A DNA stretch of 64,000 nt from Flavobacterium okayamense (GCF_019702945.1 NZ_AP024749.1:1426001-1490000), one strand, 5' to 3'; positions 35,187-47,886 are shown, numbered from the stretch's first letter. Numbers and translations are program-made. The notes: generated from the sequence alone by a model not told the origin.

Positions 35187-36374
35187 ATGGCAAAAGAAAC
35201 CTTTGATCGTTCGAAGCCCCATTTAAATATTGGTACTATCGGACACGTTGACCACGGTAAAACAACTTTGACAGCTGCTATTACTAAAGTATTAGCTGAT
35301 GCTGGTTTATCAGAAGCAAAATCATTCGATCAGATTGATAACGCTCCAGAAGAAAAAGAAAGAGGTATTACAATTAATACTTCTCACGTAGAGTATTCAA
35401 CAGCTAATCGTCACTACGCTCACGTTGACTGTCCAGGTCACGCGGATTACGTTAAGAACATGGTTACTGGTGCTGCTCAAATGGACGGTGCTATTTTAGT
35501 AGTTGCTGCTACTGATGGTCCAATGCCTCAAACTCGTGAGCACATCCTTTTAGGTCGCCAAGTAGGTGTTCCAAGAATGGTTGTATTCATGAATAAAGTG
35601 GATATGGTTGATGATGCTGAGTTATTAGAGCTTGTTGAAATGGAAATCAGAGATTTATTATCTTTCTATCAATATGATGGTGATAATGGTCCTGTTGTTC
35701 AAGGTTCTGCTTTAGGTGCATTAAACGGTGAGCCAAAATGGGTTGATACTGTAATGCAGTTAATGGAAGCTGTTGATAACTGGATTGAATTACCAGCTCG
35801 TGATGTTGATAAGCCTTTCTTAATGCCGGTTGAGGATGTGTTTACAATTACAGGTCGTGGAACTGTTGCTACAGGTCGTATCGAAACTGGAGTTGCTAAT
35901 ACAGGAGATGCTGTTGAAATCATTGGTATGGGAGCTGATAAATTAACTTCTACAATTACAGGAGTTGAGATGTTCCGTAAAATCCTTGATAGAGGTGAAG
36001 CTGGAGATAACGTTGGTTTATTATTACGTGGTATCGATAAAGCTGATATCAAACGTGGTATGGTAATCGTTAAGCCAGGATCTGTTAAGCCACACGCTCA
36101 CTTTAAAGCTGAGGTTTATATCTTGAAAAAAGAAGAAGGTGGACGTCACACTCCATTCCACAATAACTATCGTCCACAGTTTTACGTTCGTACAACTGAC
36201 GTAACTGGTACTATTTCTTTACCAGCTGGTGTTGAGATGGTTATGCCTGGTGATAACTTAACTATTGAAGTTCAATTATTAAGTCCAATCGCTTTATCAG
36301 TAGGTTTACGTTTCGCTGTTCGTGAGGGTGGTAGAACTGTAGGTGCTGGTCAGGTTACTGAAATTTTAGACTAA
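35187..36374 (+). CDS. tuf: Elongation factor Tu
   Basis: GTPase that brings aminoacyl-tRNA to the ribosome. The 395-residue protein has G1 GHVDHGKTT, switch [14 protein letters not shown]3 DCPGHADY, G4 NKVDM and the C-terminal beta-barrel domains ([32 protein letters not shown]). It is embedded in the usual tRNA-Thr/Tyr/Thr-tuf-tRNA-Trp-secE order, and a hairpin terminator follows. Confidence 0.99.
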   Translation: MAKETFDRSKPHLNIGTIGHVDHGKTTLTAAITKVLADAGLSEAKSFDQIDNAPEEKERGITINTSHVEYSTANRHYAHVDCPGHADYVKNMVTGAAQMDGAILVVAATDGPMPQTREHILLGRQVGVPRMVVFMNKVDMVDDAELLELVEMEIRDLLSFYQYDGDNGPVVQGSALGALNGEPKWVDTVMQLMEAVDNWIELPARDVDKPFLMPVEDVFTITGRGTVATGRIETGVANTGDAVEIIGMGADKLTSTITGVEMFRKILDRGEAGDNVGLLLRGIDKADIKRGMVIVKPGSVKPHAHFKAEVYILKKEEGGRHTPFHNNYRPQFYVRTTDVTGTISLPAGVEMVMPGDNLTIEVQLLSPIALSVGLRFAVREGGRTVGAGQVTEILD

Positions 36375-36394
36375 TTAAGTTTAAATAGATAAAT

Positions 36395-36429
36395 AAAATC
36401 AGTGTTGTTGCACGCAACACTGATTTTTT
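36395..36429 (+). terminator. tuf terminator
   Basis: A 13-bp stem (36395-36407 with 36415-36427; CAGTGTTG core) with a 7-base loop, ending in a T-run. tRNA-Trp follows only 6 bases later, so partial read-through may supply tRNA-Trp and secE. Confidence 0.8.
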
Positions 36430-36434
36430 AACAA

Positions 36435-36505
36435 ACGGGCATAGTTTAAGGGTAGAATCGCGGTCTCCAAAACCGCTGGTGGGAGTTCGAATCTCTCTGC
36501 CCGTG
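36435..36505 (+). tRNA. tRNA-Trp (anticodon CCA)
   Basis: Acceptor ACGGGCA (36435-36441) pairs with TGCCCGT (36498-36504). The anticodon stem GCGGT/ACCGC encloses loop CTCCAAA. It is 14 bases before secE. Confidence 0.95.
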
Positions 36506-36519
36506 CAAATAAAAATAAG

Positions 36520-36714
36520 ATGACAAAATTTGTTAATTATATTTCGGAAGCTTTTCATGAATTGAAAGCAAACGTTACTTGGCCAGAATGGTCAGAAGTA
36601 CAGCGATTAACTATAATAGTTGCTGTTTTTTCTGTTATTTTTGCTTTGTTTACTTATGGAGTAGATCAATTGTTTGTGAAAGCGTTAGAAGGATTTTTTA
36701 ACATTATAAAATAA
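36520..36714 (+). CDS. secE: Preprotein translocase subunit SecE
   Basis: A 64-residue short SecE with the conserved amphipathic helix and hinge (EAFHELKANVTWPEWSEVQR) and one membrane helix (IIVAVFSVIFALFTYGVDQL). It stabilises SecY in the Sec channel. It is followed by nusG after 9 bases, as in most bacteria. Confidence 0.96.
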   Translation: MTKFVNYISEAFHELKANVTWPEWSEVQRLTIIVAVFSVIFALFTYGVDQLFVKALEGFFNIIK

Positions 36715-36723
36715 GCTCTTGTA

Positions 36724-37275
36724 ATGGCAGATAACAATGTTAAAAAGTGGTATGTAGTAAGAGCCGTAAGCGGTCAAGAGAATAAAGTTAAAAATTATAT
36801 CGAAACTGAGGCTTCTCGTTTAGGTATGTCAGATTATATTTCTCAAGTTCTTGTGCCTACTGAAAAAGTAGTTCAAGTTAGGGATGGTAAAAAATTGACA
36901 AAAGAAAGAGTTTATTTTCCTGGTTATGTTATGATTGAAGCTAACTTAACAGGGGAAATTCCTCATATAATTAAATCGATTCCTGGGGTTATTGGTTTCT
37001 TAGGAGAAACTAAAGGAGGGGATGCGGTACCGTTAAGACAGTCGGAAGTTAACAGAATGTTAGGTAAGGTAGATGAATTATCTGTTAAAGTGGATAATGT
37101 TGCTATACCTTATTCTGTTGGTGAAACTGTTAAAGTAATTGATGGTCCTTTTAACGGTTTCAATGGAACTATTGAAAAGGTTAATGAAGAAAAGCGTAAG
37201 CTTGAAGTAATGGTGAAGATTTTTGGAAGAAAGACACCATTAGAATTGAGTTTTATGCAGGTTGAAAAAGTATAA
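36724..37275 (+). CDS. nusG: Transcription termination/antitermination factor NusG
   Basis: Binds RNA polymerase to modulate pausing and couples it to the ribosome. The 183-residue protein has the NGN domain (KKWYVVRAVSGQENKVKNYI, RVYFPGYVMIEANLTGE, SIPGVIGFLG) and the C-terminal KOW domain (GETVKVIDGPFNGFNGTIEK). Confidence 0.97.
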   Translation: MADNNVKKWYVVRAVSGQENKVKNYIETEASRLGMSDYISQVLVPTEKVVQVRDGKKLTKERVYFPGYVMIEANLTGEIPHIIKSIPGVIGFLGETKGGDAVPLRQSEVNRMLGKVDELSVKVDNVAIPYSVGETVKVIDGPFNGFNGTIEKVNEEKRKLEVMVKIFGRKTPLELSFMQVEKV

Positions 37276-37339
37276 TTATTGTTACAATTATAATCACGTC
37301 TTCGCTTCCAACTGTAAGATGTGCTAAATTTTTTTAAAA

Positions 37340-37777
37340 ATGGCAAAAGAAGTTAGTAAAGTAGTTAAACTACAAGTTAAGGGAGGTGCTGCGAATCCAT
37401 CGCCACCGGTTGGACCTGCTTTGGGGGCTGCTGGGGTTAACATCATGGAGTTCTGTAAGCAATTTAATGCTAGAACACAAGATAAACCTGGCAAAGTTTT
37501 ACCAGTACAAATTACTGTGTATAAAGACAAGTCTTTTGACTTTGTTGTTAAAACGCCACCAGCTGCTATTCAATTATTAGAAGCAGCTAAGCTTAAGTCT
37601 GGTTCAGGACAACCAAATCGTAAAAAAGTAGCGAACGTTACTTGGGATCAAATTAGAACTATTGCTGAAGACAAAATGGCTGACTTAAATGCTTTCGAAA
37701 TTGAGAAAGCTATGAGTATGGTTGCTGGAACAGCTAGATCTATGGGTATAACAGTATCAGGAGATGCTCCTTTTTAA
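37340..37777 (+). CDS. rplK: 50S ribosomal protein L11
   Basis: Ribosomal stalk-base protein (145 aa), with the N-terminal [20 protein letters not shown] and the rRNA-binding C-terminal half ([31 protein letters not shown]). It begins the L11-L1-L10-L7/L12 series. Confidence 0.98.
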   Translation: MAKEVSKVVKLQVKGGAANPSPPVGPALGAAGVNIMEFCKQFNARTQDKPGKVLPVQITVYKDKSFDFVVKTPPAAIQLLEAAKLKSGSGQPNRKKVANVTWDQIRTIAEDKMADLNAFEIEKAMSMVAGTARSMGITVSGDAPF

Positions 37778-37795
37778 TCGTTAAAAGAATTAGAC

Positions 37796-38485
37796 ATGGC
37801 AAAATTGACTAAAAAGCAAAAAGAGGCTGCATCAAAAATTGAGAAAAACAGATTATACACTTTAAAAGATGCTTCTGCATTACTTAAAACTGTAGCTTCT
37901 GCAAAATTTGATGAGTCTGTAGACATCGCTGTACGTCTTGGTGTTGATCCAAGAAAAGCGAATCAAATGGTAAGAGGGGTTGTAACATTACCTCATGGAA
38001 CTGGTAAAGATACTCGCGTATTGGCATTAGTAACTCCAGATAAGGAGGAAGAAGCAAAAGCTGCTGGTGCTGACTATGTAGGTTTAGATGAATATTTACA
38101 AAAAATTAAAGACGGTTGGACAGATGTTGATGTAATCATCACTATGCCTGCTGTTATGGGTAAATTAGGTCCATTAGGACGAGTGTTAGGTCCTCGTGGT
38201 TTAATGCCAAACCCTAAAACAGGTACTGTTACTATGGATGTTGCTAAAGCTGTAACTGAAGTTAAAGCTGGTAAAATCGACTTTAAAGTAGATAAAACAG
38301 GAATCGTTCACGCTGGAATAGGTAAAGTTTCTTTCGAAGCTGACAAAATCTATGACAATGCTCACGAAATTATTCAAACATTAATCAAATTAAAACCAAC
38401 TGCGGCTAAAGGTACTTATATTAAGTCTATTCACTTATCAAGTACTATGAGTCCTGCTATCGCTTTAGATCCTAAAGCTGTATAA
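37796..38485 (+). CDS. rplA: 50S ribosomal protein L1
   Basis: L1-stalk protein (229 aa), with [20 protein letters not shown], the GxxMPNPK region ([13 protein letters not shown]) and [19 protein letters not shown]. In many bacteria L1 represses its own operon by binding mRNA; no such leader was identified here. Confidence 0.98.
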   Translation: MAKLTKKQKEAASKIEKNRLYTLKDASALLKTVASAKFDESVDIAVRLGVDPRKANQMVRGVVTLPHGTGKDTRVLALVTPDKEEEAKAAGADYVGLDEYLQKIKDGWTDVDVIITMPAVMGKLGPLGRVLGPRGLMPNPKTGTVTMDVAKAVTEVKAGKIDFKVDKTGIVHAGIGKVSFEADKIYDNAHEIIQTLIKLKPTAAKGTYIKSIHLSSTMSPAIALDPKAV

Positions 38486-38510
38486 TTGGTAGTTAAAAAT
38501 ATTTAGTATT

Positions 38511-39005
38511 ATGACTAGAGAAGAAAAAGCAATTGCTATTCAGGATTTAACTGCACAGTTAGCGGGAGTGGATGTTTTATACTTAGCAGACATTTCAGGA
38601 CTAGATGCAGACACTACTTCAAACTTAAGAAGAGCTTGTTTTAAAGCTGGTATTAAATTAGAAGTTGTTAAGAACACATTGTTAGAAAAAGCAATGGAAG
38701 CTTCTGAGGCTAATTATGGTGAATTACCTTCAACTTTAAAAGGAAACACTGCAATTATGATTTCTGATGTGGCAAATTCGCCTGCAAAAATCATTAAAGA
38801 TTTCCGTAAGAAAGGTCAAAAACCAGTTTTAAAAGGAGCTTATATTACTGAGGATATTTACATTGGAGATGATAAGTTAGATTCATTAGCGGCTATCAAA
38901 TCTAGAGTTGAAGTTATTGCAGAAATCATTGGATTACTTCAATCACCAGCTCAAAGAGTTATTGGTGCTCTTCAAAACAAAGGCGGAGAAGAAAGCGCTG
39001 AGTAA
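38511..39005 (+). CDS. rplJ: 50S ribosomal protein L10
   Basis: Base of the L7/L12 stalk (164 aa), starting MTREEKAIAIQDLTAQLAGV with LRRACFKAGIKLEVVKNTLL, and a C-terminal helix (VIGALQNKGGEE) that binds L7/L12. The gap to rplA is only 25 bases, so the long L10 leader seen in E. coli is absent at this position. Confidence 0.97.
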   Translation: MTREEKAIAIQDLTAQLAGVDVLYLADISGLDADTTSNLRRACFKAGIKLEVVKNTLLEKAMEASEANYGELPSTLKGNTAIMISDVANSPAKIIKDFRKKGQKPVLKGAYITEDIYIGDDKLDSLAAIKSRVEVIAEIIGLLQSPAQRVIGALQNKGGEESAE

Positions 39006-39068
39006 TTCCTCATACAAAAAGAACGCACAAATAAATATTATATTTTACAAAAATTAAAGGTAGAAAAA

Positions 39069-39440
39069 ATGGCAGATTTAAAACAATTCGCAGAACAATT
39101 AGTTAACTTAACAGTTAAAGAAGTTAACGAATTAGCAACAATATTAAAAGATGAGTATGGTATCGAGCCTGCTGCTGCTGCAGTAGTTGTATCTGGTGGT
39201 GGTGACGCTGCTGGTGGTGCTGAAGAAAAATCAGAATTTGATGTTGTATTAAAAGACGCTGGTGCTTCTAAATTAGCAGTAGTTAAAGCTGTTAAAGAAT
39301 TAACTGGTTTAGGTCTTAAAGAAGCTAAAGATATCGTAGACTCTGCTCCTACAAATGTTAAAGAAGGAGTTTCTAAAGATGAGGCTGAAGGTCTTAAGAA
39401 AGCTTTAGAAGAAGCAGGAGCTGTAGTAGAGTTAAAATAA
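39069..39440 (+). CDS. rplL: 50S ribosomal protein L7/L12
   Basis: Stalk protein that recruits translation factors (123 aa), with the N-terminal dimerisation helix ([20 protein letters not shown]), an Ala/Gly-rich hinge ([19 protein letters not shown]) and the C-terminal domain ([37 protein letters not shown]). Confidence 0.98.
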   Translation: MADLKQFAEQLVNLTVKEVNELATILKDEYGIEPAAAAVVVSGGGDAAGGAEEKSEFDVVLKDAGASKLAVVKAVKELTGLGLKEAKDIVDSAPTNVKEGVSKDEAEGLKKALEEAGAVVELK

Positions 39441-39450
39441 TTTAAACTCA

Positions 39451-39506
39451 GCAAAAAGCTAGGTTTAGGCCTTGAGAATTACTCTCAAAGGCCTAAACCA
39501 TTTTGC
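39451..39506 (+). promoter_or_regulatory. Long hairpin between rplL and rpoB
   Basis: GGTTTAGGCCTTGAG (39462-39476) pairs with 39484-39499 with a one-base bulge, and outer GCAAAA/TTTTGC (39451-39456 with 39501-39506) extends it. No T-run follows, so it is more like an RNA-processing or attenuation hairpin than a terminator. E. coli also has an attenuator and an RNase III site between rplL and rpoB. Confidence 0.7.
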
Positions 39507-39685
39507 GTATAAAGAAATTACGTTTTTTTAAACGCAAAAAAGTAATCAATAACGAAGAAAAAAAACAAACTATCTTTCCTGGTTTATTTTTAAAGATGTA
39601 TTGATTATTTATAAAAGGAAGTATAAAATGAATGGTGTTTTTAACACAAAAAATTACTTTTTTTAAATCAAAATTTTGTCCATTG

Positions 39686-42600
39686 ATGATAACAAATCAG
39701 ACTGAAAGATTAAATTTTGCTTCAACGAAGAACATTCCTAATTATCCAGATTTTTTGGATATTCAGGTAAAATCGTTTAAAGATTTTTTTCAATTAGAAA
39801 CAAAATCAGACGAAAGAGGCAATGAAGGATTATATAATACCTTCATGGAAAATTTTCCAATTACAGATACAAGAAACCAATTTGTATTAGAATTTCTTGA
39901 TTATTTTATTGATCCACCACGATATACAATTGAAGAGTGTATAGATAGAGGTTTAACATACAGTGTGCCTTTAAAAGCTCGTTTAAAATTGTATTGTACT
40001 GACCCAGAACACGAAGATTTTGAAACTATTGTTCAAGATGTTTATTTAGGAACTATTCCTTATATGACTCCTAGTGGTACTTTCGTTATCAACGGAGCTG
40101 AACGTGTTGTGGTTTCTCAGTTACACAGATCGCCTGGTGTATTCTTTGGACAGTCTTTCCATGCAAATGGAACTAAGTTATACTCTGCTAGAATTATACC
40201 TTTCAAAGGATCTTGGATAGAGTTTGCAACTGATATCAATAGCGTTATGTACGCTTACATTGATAGAAAGAAAAAATTACCAGTAACAACTTTATTCCGT
40301 GCAATTGGTTTTGAACGTGATAAGGATATTTTAGAAATTTTCGACCTTGCAGAGGAAGTAAAAGTTTCTAAATCTGGAATAAAAAAATTCATTGGTCGTA
40401 GATTAGCGGCTCGTGTTTTAAATACATGGCATGAAGATTTCGTAGATGAAGATACAGGAGAAGTTGTTTCTATTGAGCGTAACGAAATCATTTTAGATCG
40501 TGATACTATTTTAGATAAAGACAATGTTGAGGAAATAATCGAAGCAGACGTTAAAACTATCTTATTACACAAAGAAGATAATAATGCTGCAGATTATACA
40601 ATCATTCACAATACATTACAAAAAGACCCTACAAACTCTGAAAAAGAAGCTGTAGAACACATTTACCGACAATTACGTAATGCTGAACCGCCTGATGAAG
40701 AAACGGCTCGTGGAATTATCGATAAGTTATTCTTCTCAGATCAACGTTATAATTTAGGTGATGTAGGTCGTTACAGAATGAATAAAAAGTTAGGCTTAGA
40801 TATCCCTATGGATAAACAAGTTTTGACTAAAGAAGATATCATTACTATCGTTAAGTATTTAATTGAGTTAATCAATTCAAAAGCTGAGATTGATGATATT
40901 GACCACTTATCAAACCGTCGTGTAAGAACAGTTGGTGAACAACTTTCTGCTCAGTTTGGTGTTGGTTTAGCTCGTATGGCTAGAACTATTCGTGAAAGAA
41001 TGAATGTTCGTGATAACGAGGTATTTACACCAATCGATTTGATTAATGCTAAGACATTATCATCGGTTATCAATTCATTCTTCGGAACAAACCAGTTATC
41101 TCAATTCATGGATCAAACAAATCCATTAGCTGAGATTACACACAAACGTCGTTTATCAGCTTTAGGACCTGGTGGTTTATCTAGAGAAAGAGCAGGTTTC
41201 GAGGTTCGTGACGTTCACTATACGCACTACGGACGTTTATGTCCAATTGAAACTCCAGAGGGACCAAATATTGGTTTGATTTCATCTTTAGGAGTTTATG
41301 CTAAAGTAAATAGTATGGGATTCATCGAAACTCCTTATCGTAAAGTAGAAAACGGTGTGGTTGATTTGAAAAATGAACCTATTTACTTAAGTGCTGAAGA
41401 AGAAGAAGGCAAGTTAATTGCTCAAGCAAATATTGAAATGGATGAAAAAGGGAAAATCAGCGCTGAGCGTATTATTGCTCGTGAAGAAGGTGATTTTCCA
41501 GTGGTTGAACCAACAGTTGTACATTATACAGACGTTGCGCCAAACCAAATTGCATCGATTTCTGCTTCATTAATTCCGTTCTTAGAGCATGATGATGCGA
41601 ACCGTGCCTTGATGGGATCAAACATGATGCGTCAAGCCGTTCCATTATTACGTCCTGAAGCACCAATTGTTGGTACTGGTTTAGAGCGTCAAGTAGCATC
41701 TGATTCAAGAGTGTTGATTAATGCTGAAGGAGATGGAGTTGTTACTTATGTTGATGCAAATCAGATTACAATTCAGTACGACAGAACAGAAGAAGAAAGA
41801 ATGGTAAGTTTTGATTCTGATGAAAAAACATACCAATTAATCAAATTTAGAAAAACGAATCAGAGTACATCTATTAACTTAAAACCTATTGTAAGAAGAG
41901 GTGATAAAGTTAAAAAAGGACAAGTGCTTTGTGAGGGATATGCAACGCAAAATGGAGAGTTAGCTTTAGGTAGAAACTTACAAGTAGCTTTCATGCCTTG
42001 GAAGGGTTACAACTTCGAGGATGCGATTGTAATTTCTGAGAAAGTAGTTCGTGACGATATCTTTACTTCAATTCACGTAGATGATTATACATTAGAAGTT
42101 CGTGATACGAAGTTAGGTAATGAAGAATTAACGAATGATATTCCAAACGTTTCTGAAGAGGCTACTAAAGACTTAGATGAAAACGGTATGATTCGTATTG
42201 GTGCGGAAGTTAAGCCTGGTGATATTTTAATTGGTAAAATTACTCCTAAAGGAGAATCAGATCCTACACCAGAAGAAAAATTATTACGCGCTATCTTCGG
42301 AGATAAAGCTGGTGATGTGAAAGATGCATCATTAAAAGCGTCTCCTTCATTACATGGAGTTGTTTTAGATAAAAAATTATTTGCTAAAGCAGTTAAAGAT
42401 AAACGTAAGCGTTCTAAAGATAAAGAAGATTTAGATCGTCTTGAAATGGAGTTTGACGTTAAATTCAATGAATTAAAAGACAGATTAATTGAAAAATTAT
42501 TTGTTATCGTTGATGGAAAAACTTCTCAAGGTGTAATGAACGATTTAGGAGAAGAAGTTTTACCTAAAGGGAAGAAATTTACTAAGAAAATGTTACAATC

Positions 42601-43498
42601 AGTTGATGATTTTGCTCACTTAACAAAAGGGCAATGGACAACTGACGATCACACTAATAAATTAGTAAATGACTTAGTTCATAACTATAAGATTAAATTA
42701 AACGACTTACAAGGATGGTTAAGAAGAGAAAAATTCACCATCACTGTAGGAGATGAGTTACCATCAGGTATTTTAAAATTAGCTAAAGTTTATATCGCTA
42801 AGAAACGTAAACTTAAAGTTGGTGATAAAATGGCAGGTCGTCACGGTAATAAAGGTATCGTTGCGAAAATTGTTCGTCAAGAAGATATGCCATTCCTTGA
42901 AGATGGAACTCCAGTTGATATCGTATTGAACCCACTTGGGGTACCTTCTCGTATGAATATCGGTCAGATTTATGAAACGGTATTAGGATGGGCAGGTAAG
43001 AAATTAGGTAAGAAGTTTGCTACGCCAATCTTTGATGGTGCATCTTTAGATGAAATCAATGCATTGACAGATGAAGCTGGTGTACCTCGTTTCGGACATA
43101 CATATTTATATGATGGTGGAACAGGAGAGCGTTTCCATCAACCAGCGACAGTAGGTGTAATCTACATGTTAAAATTAGGTCACATGGTTGATGATAAGAT
43201 GCACGCACGTTCTATCGGACCTTACTCTTTAATTACGCAACAACCATTAGGAGGTAAAGCTCAATTCGGAGGTCAGCGTTTTGGAGAGATGGAGGTTTGG
43301 GCTCTTGAGGCTTATGGAGCTTCAAGTACCTTGAGAGAAATCTTAACGGTGAAATCTGATGATGTAATGGGTAGAGCGAAAACTTACGAGTCTATCGTTA
43401 AGGGTGAAACTATGCCAGAACCAGGATTACCGGAGTCATTCAATGTATTAATGCATGAATTAAAAGGTCTTGGATTAGACATCAGATTAGAGGAATAA
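39686..43498 (+). CDS. rpoB: RNA polymerase beta subunit
   Basis: Catalytic-half subunit of RNA polymerase (1270 aa from ATG at 39686, [16 protein letters not shown]). An in-frame upstream start at 39632 would add 18 residues that do not fit the family. The rifampicin region is intact ([40 protein letters not shown]). Later parts include [35 protein letters not shown] and the C-terminal [19 protein letters not shown]. Confidence 0.98.
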   Translation: MITNQTERLNFASTKNIPNYPDFLDIQVKSFKDFFQLETKSDERGNEGLYNTFMENFPITDTRNQFVLEFLDYFIDPPRYTIEECIDRGLTYSVPLKARLKLYCTDPEHEDFETIVQDVYLGTIPYMTPSGTFVINGAERVVVSQLHRSPGVFFGQSFHANGTKLYSARIIPFKGSWIEFATDINSVMYAYIDRKKKLPVTTLFRAIGFERDKDILEIFDLAEEVKVSKSGIKKFIGRRLAARVLNTWHEDFVDEDTGEVVSIERNEIILDRDTILDKDNVEEIIEADVKTILLHKEDNNAADYTIIHNTLQKDPTNSEKEAVEHIYRQLRNAEPPDEETARGIIDKLFFSDQRYNLGDVGRYRMNKKLGLDIPMDKQVLTKEDIITIVKYLIELINSKAEIDDIDHLSNRRVRTVGEQLSAQFGVGLARMARTIRERMNVRDNEVFTPIDLINAKTLSSVINSFFGTNQLSQFMDQTNPLAEITHKRRLSALGPGGLSRERAGFEVRDVHYTHYGRLCPIETPEGPNIGLISSLGVYAKVNSMGFIETPYRKVENGVVDLKNEPIYLSAEEEEGKLIAQANIEMDEKGKISAERIIAREEGDFPVVEPTVVHYTDVAPNQIASISASLIPFLEHDDANRALMGSNMMRQAVPLLRPEAPIVGTGLERQVASDSRVLINAEGDGVVTYVDANQITIQYDRTEEERMVSFDSDEKTYQLIKFRKTNQSTSINLKPIVRRGDKVKKGQVLCEGYATQNGELALGRNLQVAFMPWKGYNFEDAIVISEKVVRDDIFTSIHVDDYTLEVRDTKLGNEELTNDIPNVSEEATKDLDENGMIRIGAEVKPGDILIGKITPKGESDPTPEEKLLRAIFGDKAGDVKDASLKASPSLHGVVLDKKLFAKAVKDKRKRSKDKEDLDRLEMEFDVKFNELKDRLIEKLFVIVDGKTSQGVMNDLGEEVLPKGKKFTKKMLQSVDDFAHLTKGQWTTDDHTNKLVNDLVHNYKIKLNDLQGWLRREKFTITVGDELPSGILKLAKVYIAKKRKLKVGDKMAGRHGNKGIVAKIVRQEDMPFLEDGTPVDIVLNPLGVPSRMNIGQIYETVLGWAGKKLGKKFATPIFDGASLDEINALTDEAGVPRFGHTYLYDGGTGERFHQPATVGVIYMLKLGHMVDDKMHARSIGPYSLITQQPLGGKAQFGGQRFGEMEVWALEAYGASSTLREILTVKSDDVMGRAKTYESIVKGETMPEPGLPESFNVLMHELKGLGLDIRLEE

Positions 43499-43504
43499 TA
43501 TAAC

Positions 43505-43530
43505 GGGAGTAATTTCGGTTACTCCCTTTT
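43505..43530 (+). terminator. Terminator-like hairpin between rpoB and rpoC
   Basis: GGGAGTAA (43505-43512) pairs with TTACTCCC (43519-43526) around TTTCGG, then TTTT. The short T-run suggests partial termination or a pause site rather than full separation of rpoB and rpoC. Confidence 0.6.
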
Positions 43531-43565
43531 CAAAGTTTTTACAAAAATCGATAGTATTTCATATC

Positions 43566-46500
43566 ATGACAAGATTAAAAGATAAAAATACCGTTAAAAG
43601 ATTCAATAGAATTACGATAGGTTTAGCATCTCCAGAGTCTATTTTAGCAGAGTCTAGAGGAGAGGTTTTAAAGCCTGAAACAATTAACTATCGTACACAT
43701 AAACCTGAGCGTGATGGTCTTTTCTGTGAGCGAATTTTCGGTCCAGTTAAAGATTACGAGTGTGCTTGTGGTAAATATAAAAGAATTCGTTACAAAGGAA
43801 TCGTGTGTGACCGATGTGGTGTTGAAGTAACGGAGAAAAAAGTTCGTAGAGATAGAGTAGGACACATTAATTTAGTGGTGCCTATCGCTCATATTTGGTA
43901 TTTCCGTTCGTTACCAAACAAAATTGGTTACTTATTAGGATTACCGTCTAAGAAATTAGATATGATTATTTACTACGAAAGATACGTAGTAATTCAGCCA
44001 GGTATTGCAAAAAATGCTGAAGGTGACGACTTAAAAGCAATGGATTTCTTAACAGAAGAAGAGTATTTAAATATTTTAGATACACTTCCTATGGAAAACC
44101 AATATTTAGATGATACAGATCCAAACAAATTCATCGCTAAAATGGGTGCTGAATGTATAATGGATTTATTGTCTAGAATTGATTTAGACCAATTGTCTTA
44201 TGATTTACGTCACGCTGCAAACAACGAAACGTCTAAACAACGTAAAACTGAAGCGTTAAAACGTTTACAAGTTGTTGAGTCGTTCCGTGAAGCAAACCAA
44301 AACAGAGAAAATAATCCTGAGTGGATGATTTTAAAAGTAATTCCGGTTATTCCACCTGAATTACGTCCGTTAGTGCCCCTTGATGGTGGTCGTTTCGCAA
44401 CGTCTGATTTAAATGATTTATACAGAAGAGTTATCATCCGTAATAATCGTTTAAAGCGTTTAATGGAAATTAAAGCTCCTGAAGTAATCTTACGTAATGA
44501 AAAACGTATGTTACAAGAAGCTGTAGATTCATTATTCGATAACACTAGAAAAGCTTCTGCTGTTAAAACAGAATCTAACAGACCTTTAAAATCATTATCA
44601 GATTCATTAAAAGGTAAACAAGGTCGTTTCCGTCAAAACTTATTAGGTAAGCGTGTTGATTATTCTGCTCGTTCTGTAATTGTTGTAGGACCAGAATTGA
44701 AAATGTATGAGTGTGGTTTACCAAAAGATATGGCAGCTGAACTTTACAAACCATTCGTTATTCGTAAGTTAATCGAAAGAGGTATTGTAAAAACAGTTAA
44801 ATCGGCTAAGAAAATTATCGATAAAAAAGAGCCAGTAGTATGGGATATCTTAGAAAATGTAATTAAAGGACATCCAGTATTACTAAACCGTGCTCCTACG
44901 CTTCACCGTTTGGGTATCCAAGCATTCCAACCTAAGTTAATTGAAGGAAAAGCAATCCAGTTACACCCATTGACGTGTACGGCTTTCAACGCCGATTTCG
45001 ATGGTGACCAGATGGCGGTTCACTTACCTTTAGGTCCTGAGGCAATATTAGAAGCGCAATTATTAATGTTAGCTTCACATAATATCTTGAACCCTGCAAA
45101 TGGTGCTCCTATTACAGTACCATCTCAAGACATGGTTCTTGGTTTATACTATATGACTAAAGAGCGTTTATCTACTCCTGAAGTTAAAATTAAAGGAGAA
45201 GGGCAAACTTTTTATTCTGTAGAAGAAACTCACATTGCTTTAAACGAAGGTCGTTTAGACTTAAATGCTCGTGTAAAAGTTAGAGCAAAAGACTTTAACG
45301 AAAACGGAGAATTAGTTTATCAAATTATTCAAACTACTGCGGGTAGAGTATTATTTAATGAAGTAGTACCTGAAGCAGCTGGATATATTAATGAGGTATT
45401 AACGAAGAAATCACTTCGTGATATTATTGGTAGAATTTTAGGTGCTACAGATGTTCCTACAACTGCTGCATTCTTAGATGATATCAAAAACATGGGATAC
45501 AAATTTGCATTCCAAGGAGGTCTTTCTTTCAGCTTAGGTGATATTATTATTCCTGAGAAAAAACAGGCTTTAATTGCTGATGCAAATGAGCAAGTTGAAA
45601 GTATTACTATGAATTATAACATGGGTCTTATTACAAATAATGAGCGTTATAATCAGGTAATCGATGTTTGGACATCAACTAATGCATTGTTAACTGAATT
45701 AGCAATGAAAAACATTAGAGAAGACCAACAAGGATTCAACTCTGTATTCATGATGTTAGACTCTGGAGCAAGGGGATCAAAAGAACAGATTCGTCAGTTA
45801 ACTGGTATGCGTGGTTTGATGGCTAAGCCGAAAAAATCAACTGCTGGTGGTGGTGAAATTATTGAAAACCCGATCTTATCTAACTTTAAAGAAGGTTTAT
45901 CAATTTTAGAATACTTTATTTCTACACACGGTGCTCGTAAAGGTCTTGCCGATACGGCTCTTAAAACTGCCGATGCAGGTTACTTAACTAGAAGGTTACA
46001 CGATGTTTCTCAAGATGTTATTGTTAACTCTGTAGATTGTGGTACTTTAAGAGGAATTGAAGTTACTCCATTAAAGAAAAACGAAGAAATCGTAGAATCT
46101 TTAGGAGAAAGAATCTTAGGACGTGTTGCTTTACACGATGTTATAGATCCTTTAACTTCAGAAGTTTTAGTTCATGCTGGTGAAGAAATTACAGAAGCTA
46201 TTGTTAAGAGAATCGAAAACTCTCCATTAGAGAAAGTAGAAGTTCGTTCGCCATTAACATGTGAAGCTACAAAAGGAATTTGTGCTAAATGTTATGGTAG
46301 AAACTTAGCAACTGCTAAGATGACTCAAAAAGGTGAGGCTGTAGGTGTAATTGCTGCACAGTCTATTGGTGAGCCAGGTACACAGTTAACACTTCGTACG
46401 TTCCACGTTGGAGGGGTTGCTGGAGGTTTATCAGAAGAGTCAAGTATCGTTACTAAATTCGCTGGACGTTTAGAAATTGAAGAATTAAAAACTGTAAAAG

Positions 46501-47864
46501 GGGAAGATAATGAAGGAAACGCAGTTGATATCGTTATTTCTCGTTCAACAGAATTAAAATTAATTGATGTTAAAACAGGAATCGTATTAAATACACATAA
46601 TATCCCTTATGGTTCTTACATCTACATTAAAGATGGTGATACTGTAGAAAAAGGTACAACTATCTGTAAATGGGATCCATATAATGGTGTAATTATTTCT
46701 GAATTTACTGGTAAAATTGAATTCGAAGATATTAAGCAAGGTGAATCTTTCTTAGTAGAAATCGATGAGCAAACAGGATTCCAAGAAAAAGTAATCTCTG
46801 AAGCTCGTAATAAGAAATTAATCCCAACTTTACATATTTATGGTAAAGATGGTCAATTAGAGCGTTCTTATAATTTACCAGTTGGTGCACACTTAATGGT
46901 TGAAGACGGAGAGAAAATTAAAGCTGGAAAAATCTTAGTTAAGATTCCTCGTCGTTCTTCTAAAGCGGGAGATATTACAGGAGGTTTACCACGTATTACA
47001 GAGTTATTAGAAGCTCGTAATCCTTCAAACCCAGCTGTAGTTTCTGAAATTGATGGTGTAGTTACTTTCGGAAAAATTAAGAGAGGTAACCGTGAAATTT
47101 CTATCGAATCTAGATTCGGAGAAGTAAAAAAATACTTAGTTAAACTTTCGAACCAAATCTTAGTTCAAGAGAATGACTTCGTAAAAGCGGGAACTCCACT
47201 TTCTGATGGTGCTATTACTCCAGAAGATATCTTAAGAATTAAAGGACCTTCTGCTGTTCAACAGTACTTAGTAAATGAAATTCAAGAGGTATACCGTTTA
47301 CAAGGGGTAAAAATTAACGATAAGCACTTTGAAGTTGTAATTCGTCAAATGATGCGTAAAGTTAAAATTGAAGATCCAGGAGATACTTTATTCTTAGAAG
47401 ATCAATTGGCTCACACATCTGACTTTATCGTTGAAAATGATAAATTATACGGAATGAAAGTAGTTGAAGATGCTGGTGATTCTGATAGCTTAAAAGCTGG
47501 TCAAATCATTTCGCCTCGTCAATTAAGAGATGAAAATTCGTTATTAAAACGTGAAGATAAAAACTTAGTAGTAGCTCGTGATGTAGTTCCTGCAACTGCA
47601 ACTCCAGTTCTACAAGGTATCACAAGAGCGTCGTTACAAACGAAATCATTCATTTCTGCGGCATCGTTCCAGGAAACAACTAAAGTATTAAATGAAGCAG
47701 CTGTTGCTGGTAAGATCGATACTTTAGAAGGACTTAAAGAAAACGTTATTGTTGGTCACAGAATTCCAGCTGGTACAGGGATGAGAGATTACGATAACAC
47801 AATCGTAGGTTCTAAAGAAGAATACAATGAATTAATGGCAGCAAAAGAAGAATTTAATTTCTAA
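43566..47864 (+). CDS. rpoC: RNA polymerase beta' subunit
   Basis: Carries the active-site magnesium ([14 protein letters not shown]) and the N-terminal zinc-binding Cys set ([20 protein letters not shown]). The second zinc site is at [20 protein letters not shown]. The bridge-helix/trigger region reads [16 protein letters not shown]. The 1432-residue length is typical of Bacteroidota, with insertions relative to E. coli. Start ATG at 43566; the downstream terminator ends the long operon. Confidence 0.98.
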   Translation: MTRLKDKNTVKRFNRITIGLASPESILAESRGEVLKPETINYRTHKPERDGLFCERIFGPVKDYECACGKYKRIRYKGIVCDRCGVEVTEKKVRRDRVGHINLVVPIAHIWYFRSLPNKIGYLLGLPSKKLDMIIYYERYVVIQPGIAKNAEGDDLKAMDFLTEEEYLNILDTLPMENQYLDDTDPNKFIAKMGAECIMDLLSRIDLDQLSYDLRHAANNETSKQRKTEALKRLQVVESFREANQNRENNPEWMILKVIPVIPPELRPLVPLDGGRFATSDLNDLYRRVIIRNNRLKRLMEIKAPEVILRNEKRMLQEAVDSLFDNTRKASAVKTESNRPLKSLSDSLKGKQGRFRQNLLGKRVDYSARSVIVVGPELKMYECGLPKDMAAELYKPFVIRKLIERGIVKTVKSAKKIIDKKEPVVWDILENVIKGHPVLLNRAPTLHRLGIQAFQPKLIEGKAIQLHPLTCTAFNADFDGDQMAVHLPLGPEAILEAQLLMLASHNILNPANGAPITVPSQDMVLGLYYMTKERLSTPEVKIKGEGQTFYSVEETHIALNEGRLDLNARVKVRAKDFNENGELVYQIIQTTAGRVLFNEVVPEAAGYINEVLTKKSLRDIIGRILGATDVPTTAAFLDDIKNMGYKFAFQGGLSFSLGDIIIPEKKQALIADANEQVESITMNYNMGLITNNERYNQVIDVWTSTNALLTELAMKNIREDQQGFNSVFMMLDSGARGSKEQIRQLTGMRGLMAKPKKSTAGGGEIIENPILSNFKEGLSILEYFISTHGARKGLADTALKTADAGYLTRRLHDVSQDVIVNSVDCGTLRGIEVTPLKKNEEIVESLGERILGRVALHDVIDPLTSEVLVHAGEEITEAIVKRIENSPLEKVEVRSPLTCEATKGICAKCYGRNLATAKMTQKGEAVGVIAAQSIGEPGTQLTLRTFHVGGVAGGLSEESSIVTKFAGRLEIEELKTVKGEDNEGNAVDIVISRSTELKLIDVKTGIVLNTHNIPYGSYIYIKDGDTVEKGTTICKWDPYNGVIISEFTGKIEFEDIKQGESFLVEIDEQTGFQEKVISEARNKKLIPTLHIYGKDGQLERSYNLPVGAHLMVEDGEKIKAGKILVKIPRRSSKAGDITGGLPRITELLEARNPSNPAVVSEIDGVVTFGKIKRGNREISIESRFGEVKKYLVKLSNQILVQENDFVKAGTPLSDGAITPEDILRIKGPSAVQQYLVNEIQEVYRLQGVKINDKHFEVVIRQMMRKVKIEDPGDTLFLEDQLAHTSDFIVENDKLYGMKVVEDAGDSDSLKAGQIISPRQLRDENSLLKREDKNLVVARDVVPATATPVLQGITRASLQTKSFISAASFQETTKVLNEAAVAGKIDTLEGLKENVIVGHRIPAGTGMRDYDNTIVGSKEEYNELMAAKEEFNF

Positions 47865-47886
47865 TTTTCTTCCTAAACATAAATCT

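Noticed and set aside
39038..39454. Minus-strand ORF of 138 codons opposite rplL
   Set aside because: It mirrors the rplL codons; rplL is certain and the reverse frame has an Ala/Ser/Thr-rich shadow composition.
39632..39685. Longer rpoB start
   Set aside because: The extra 18 residues are unlike Rpo[14 protein letters not shown] at 39686 is the family N-terminus.
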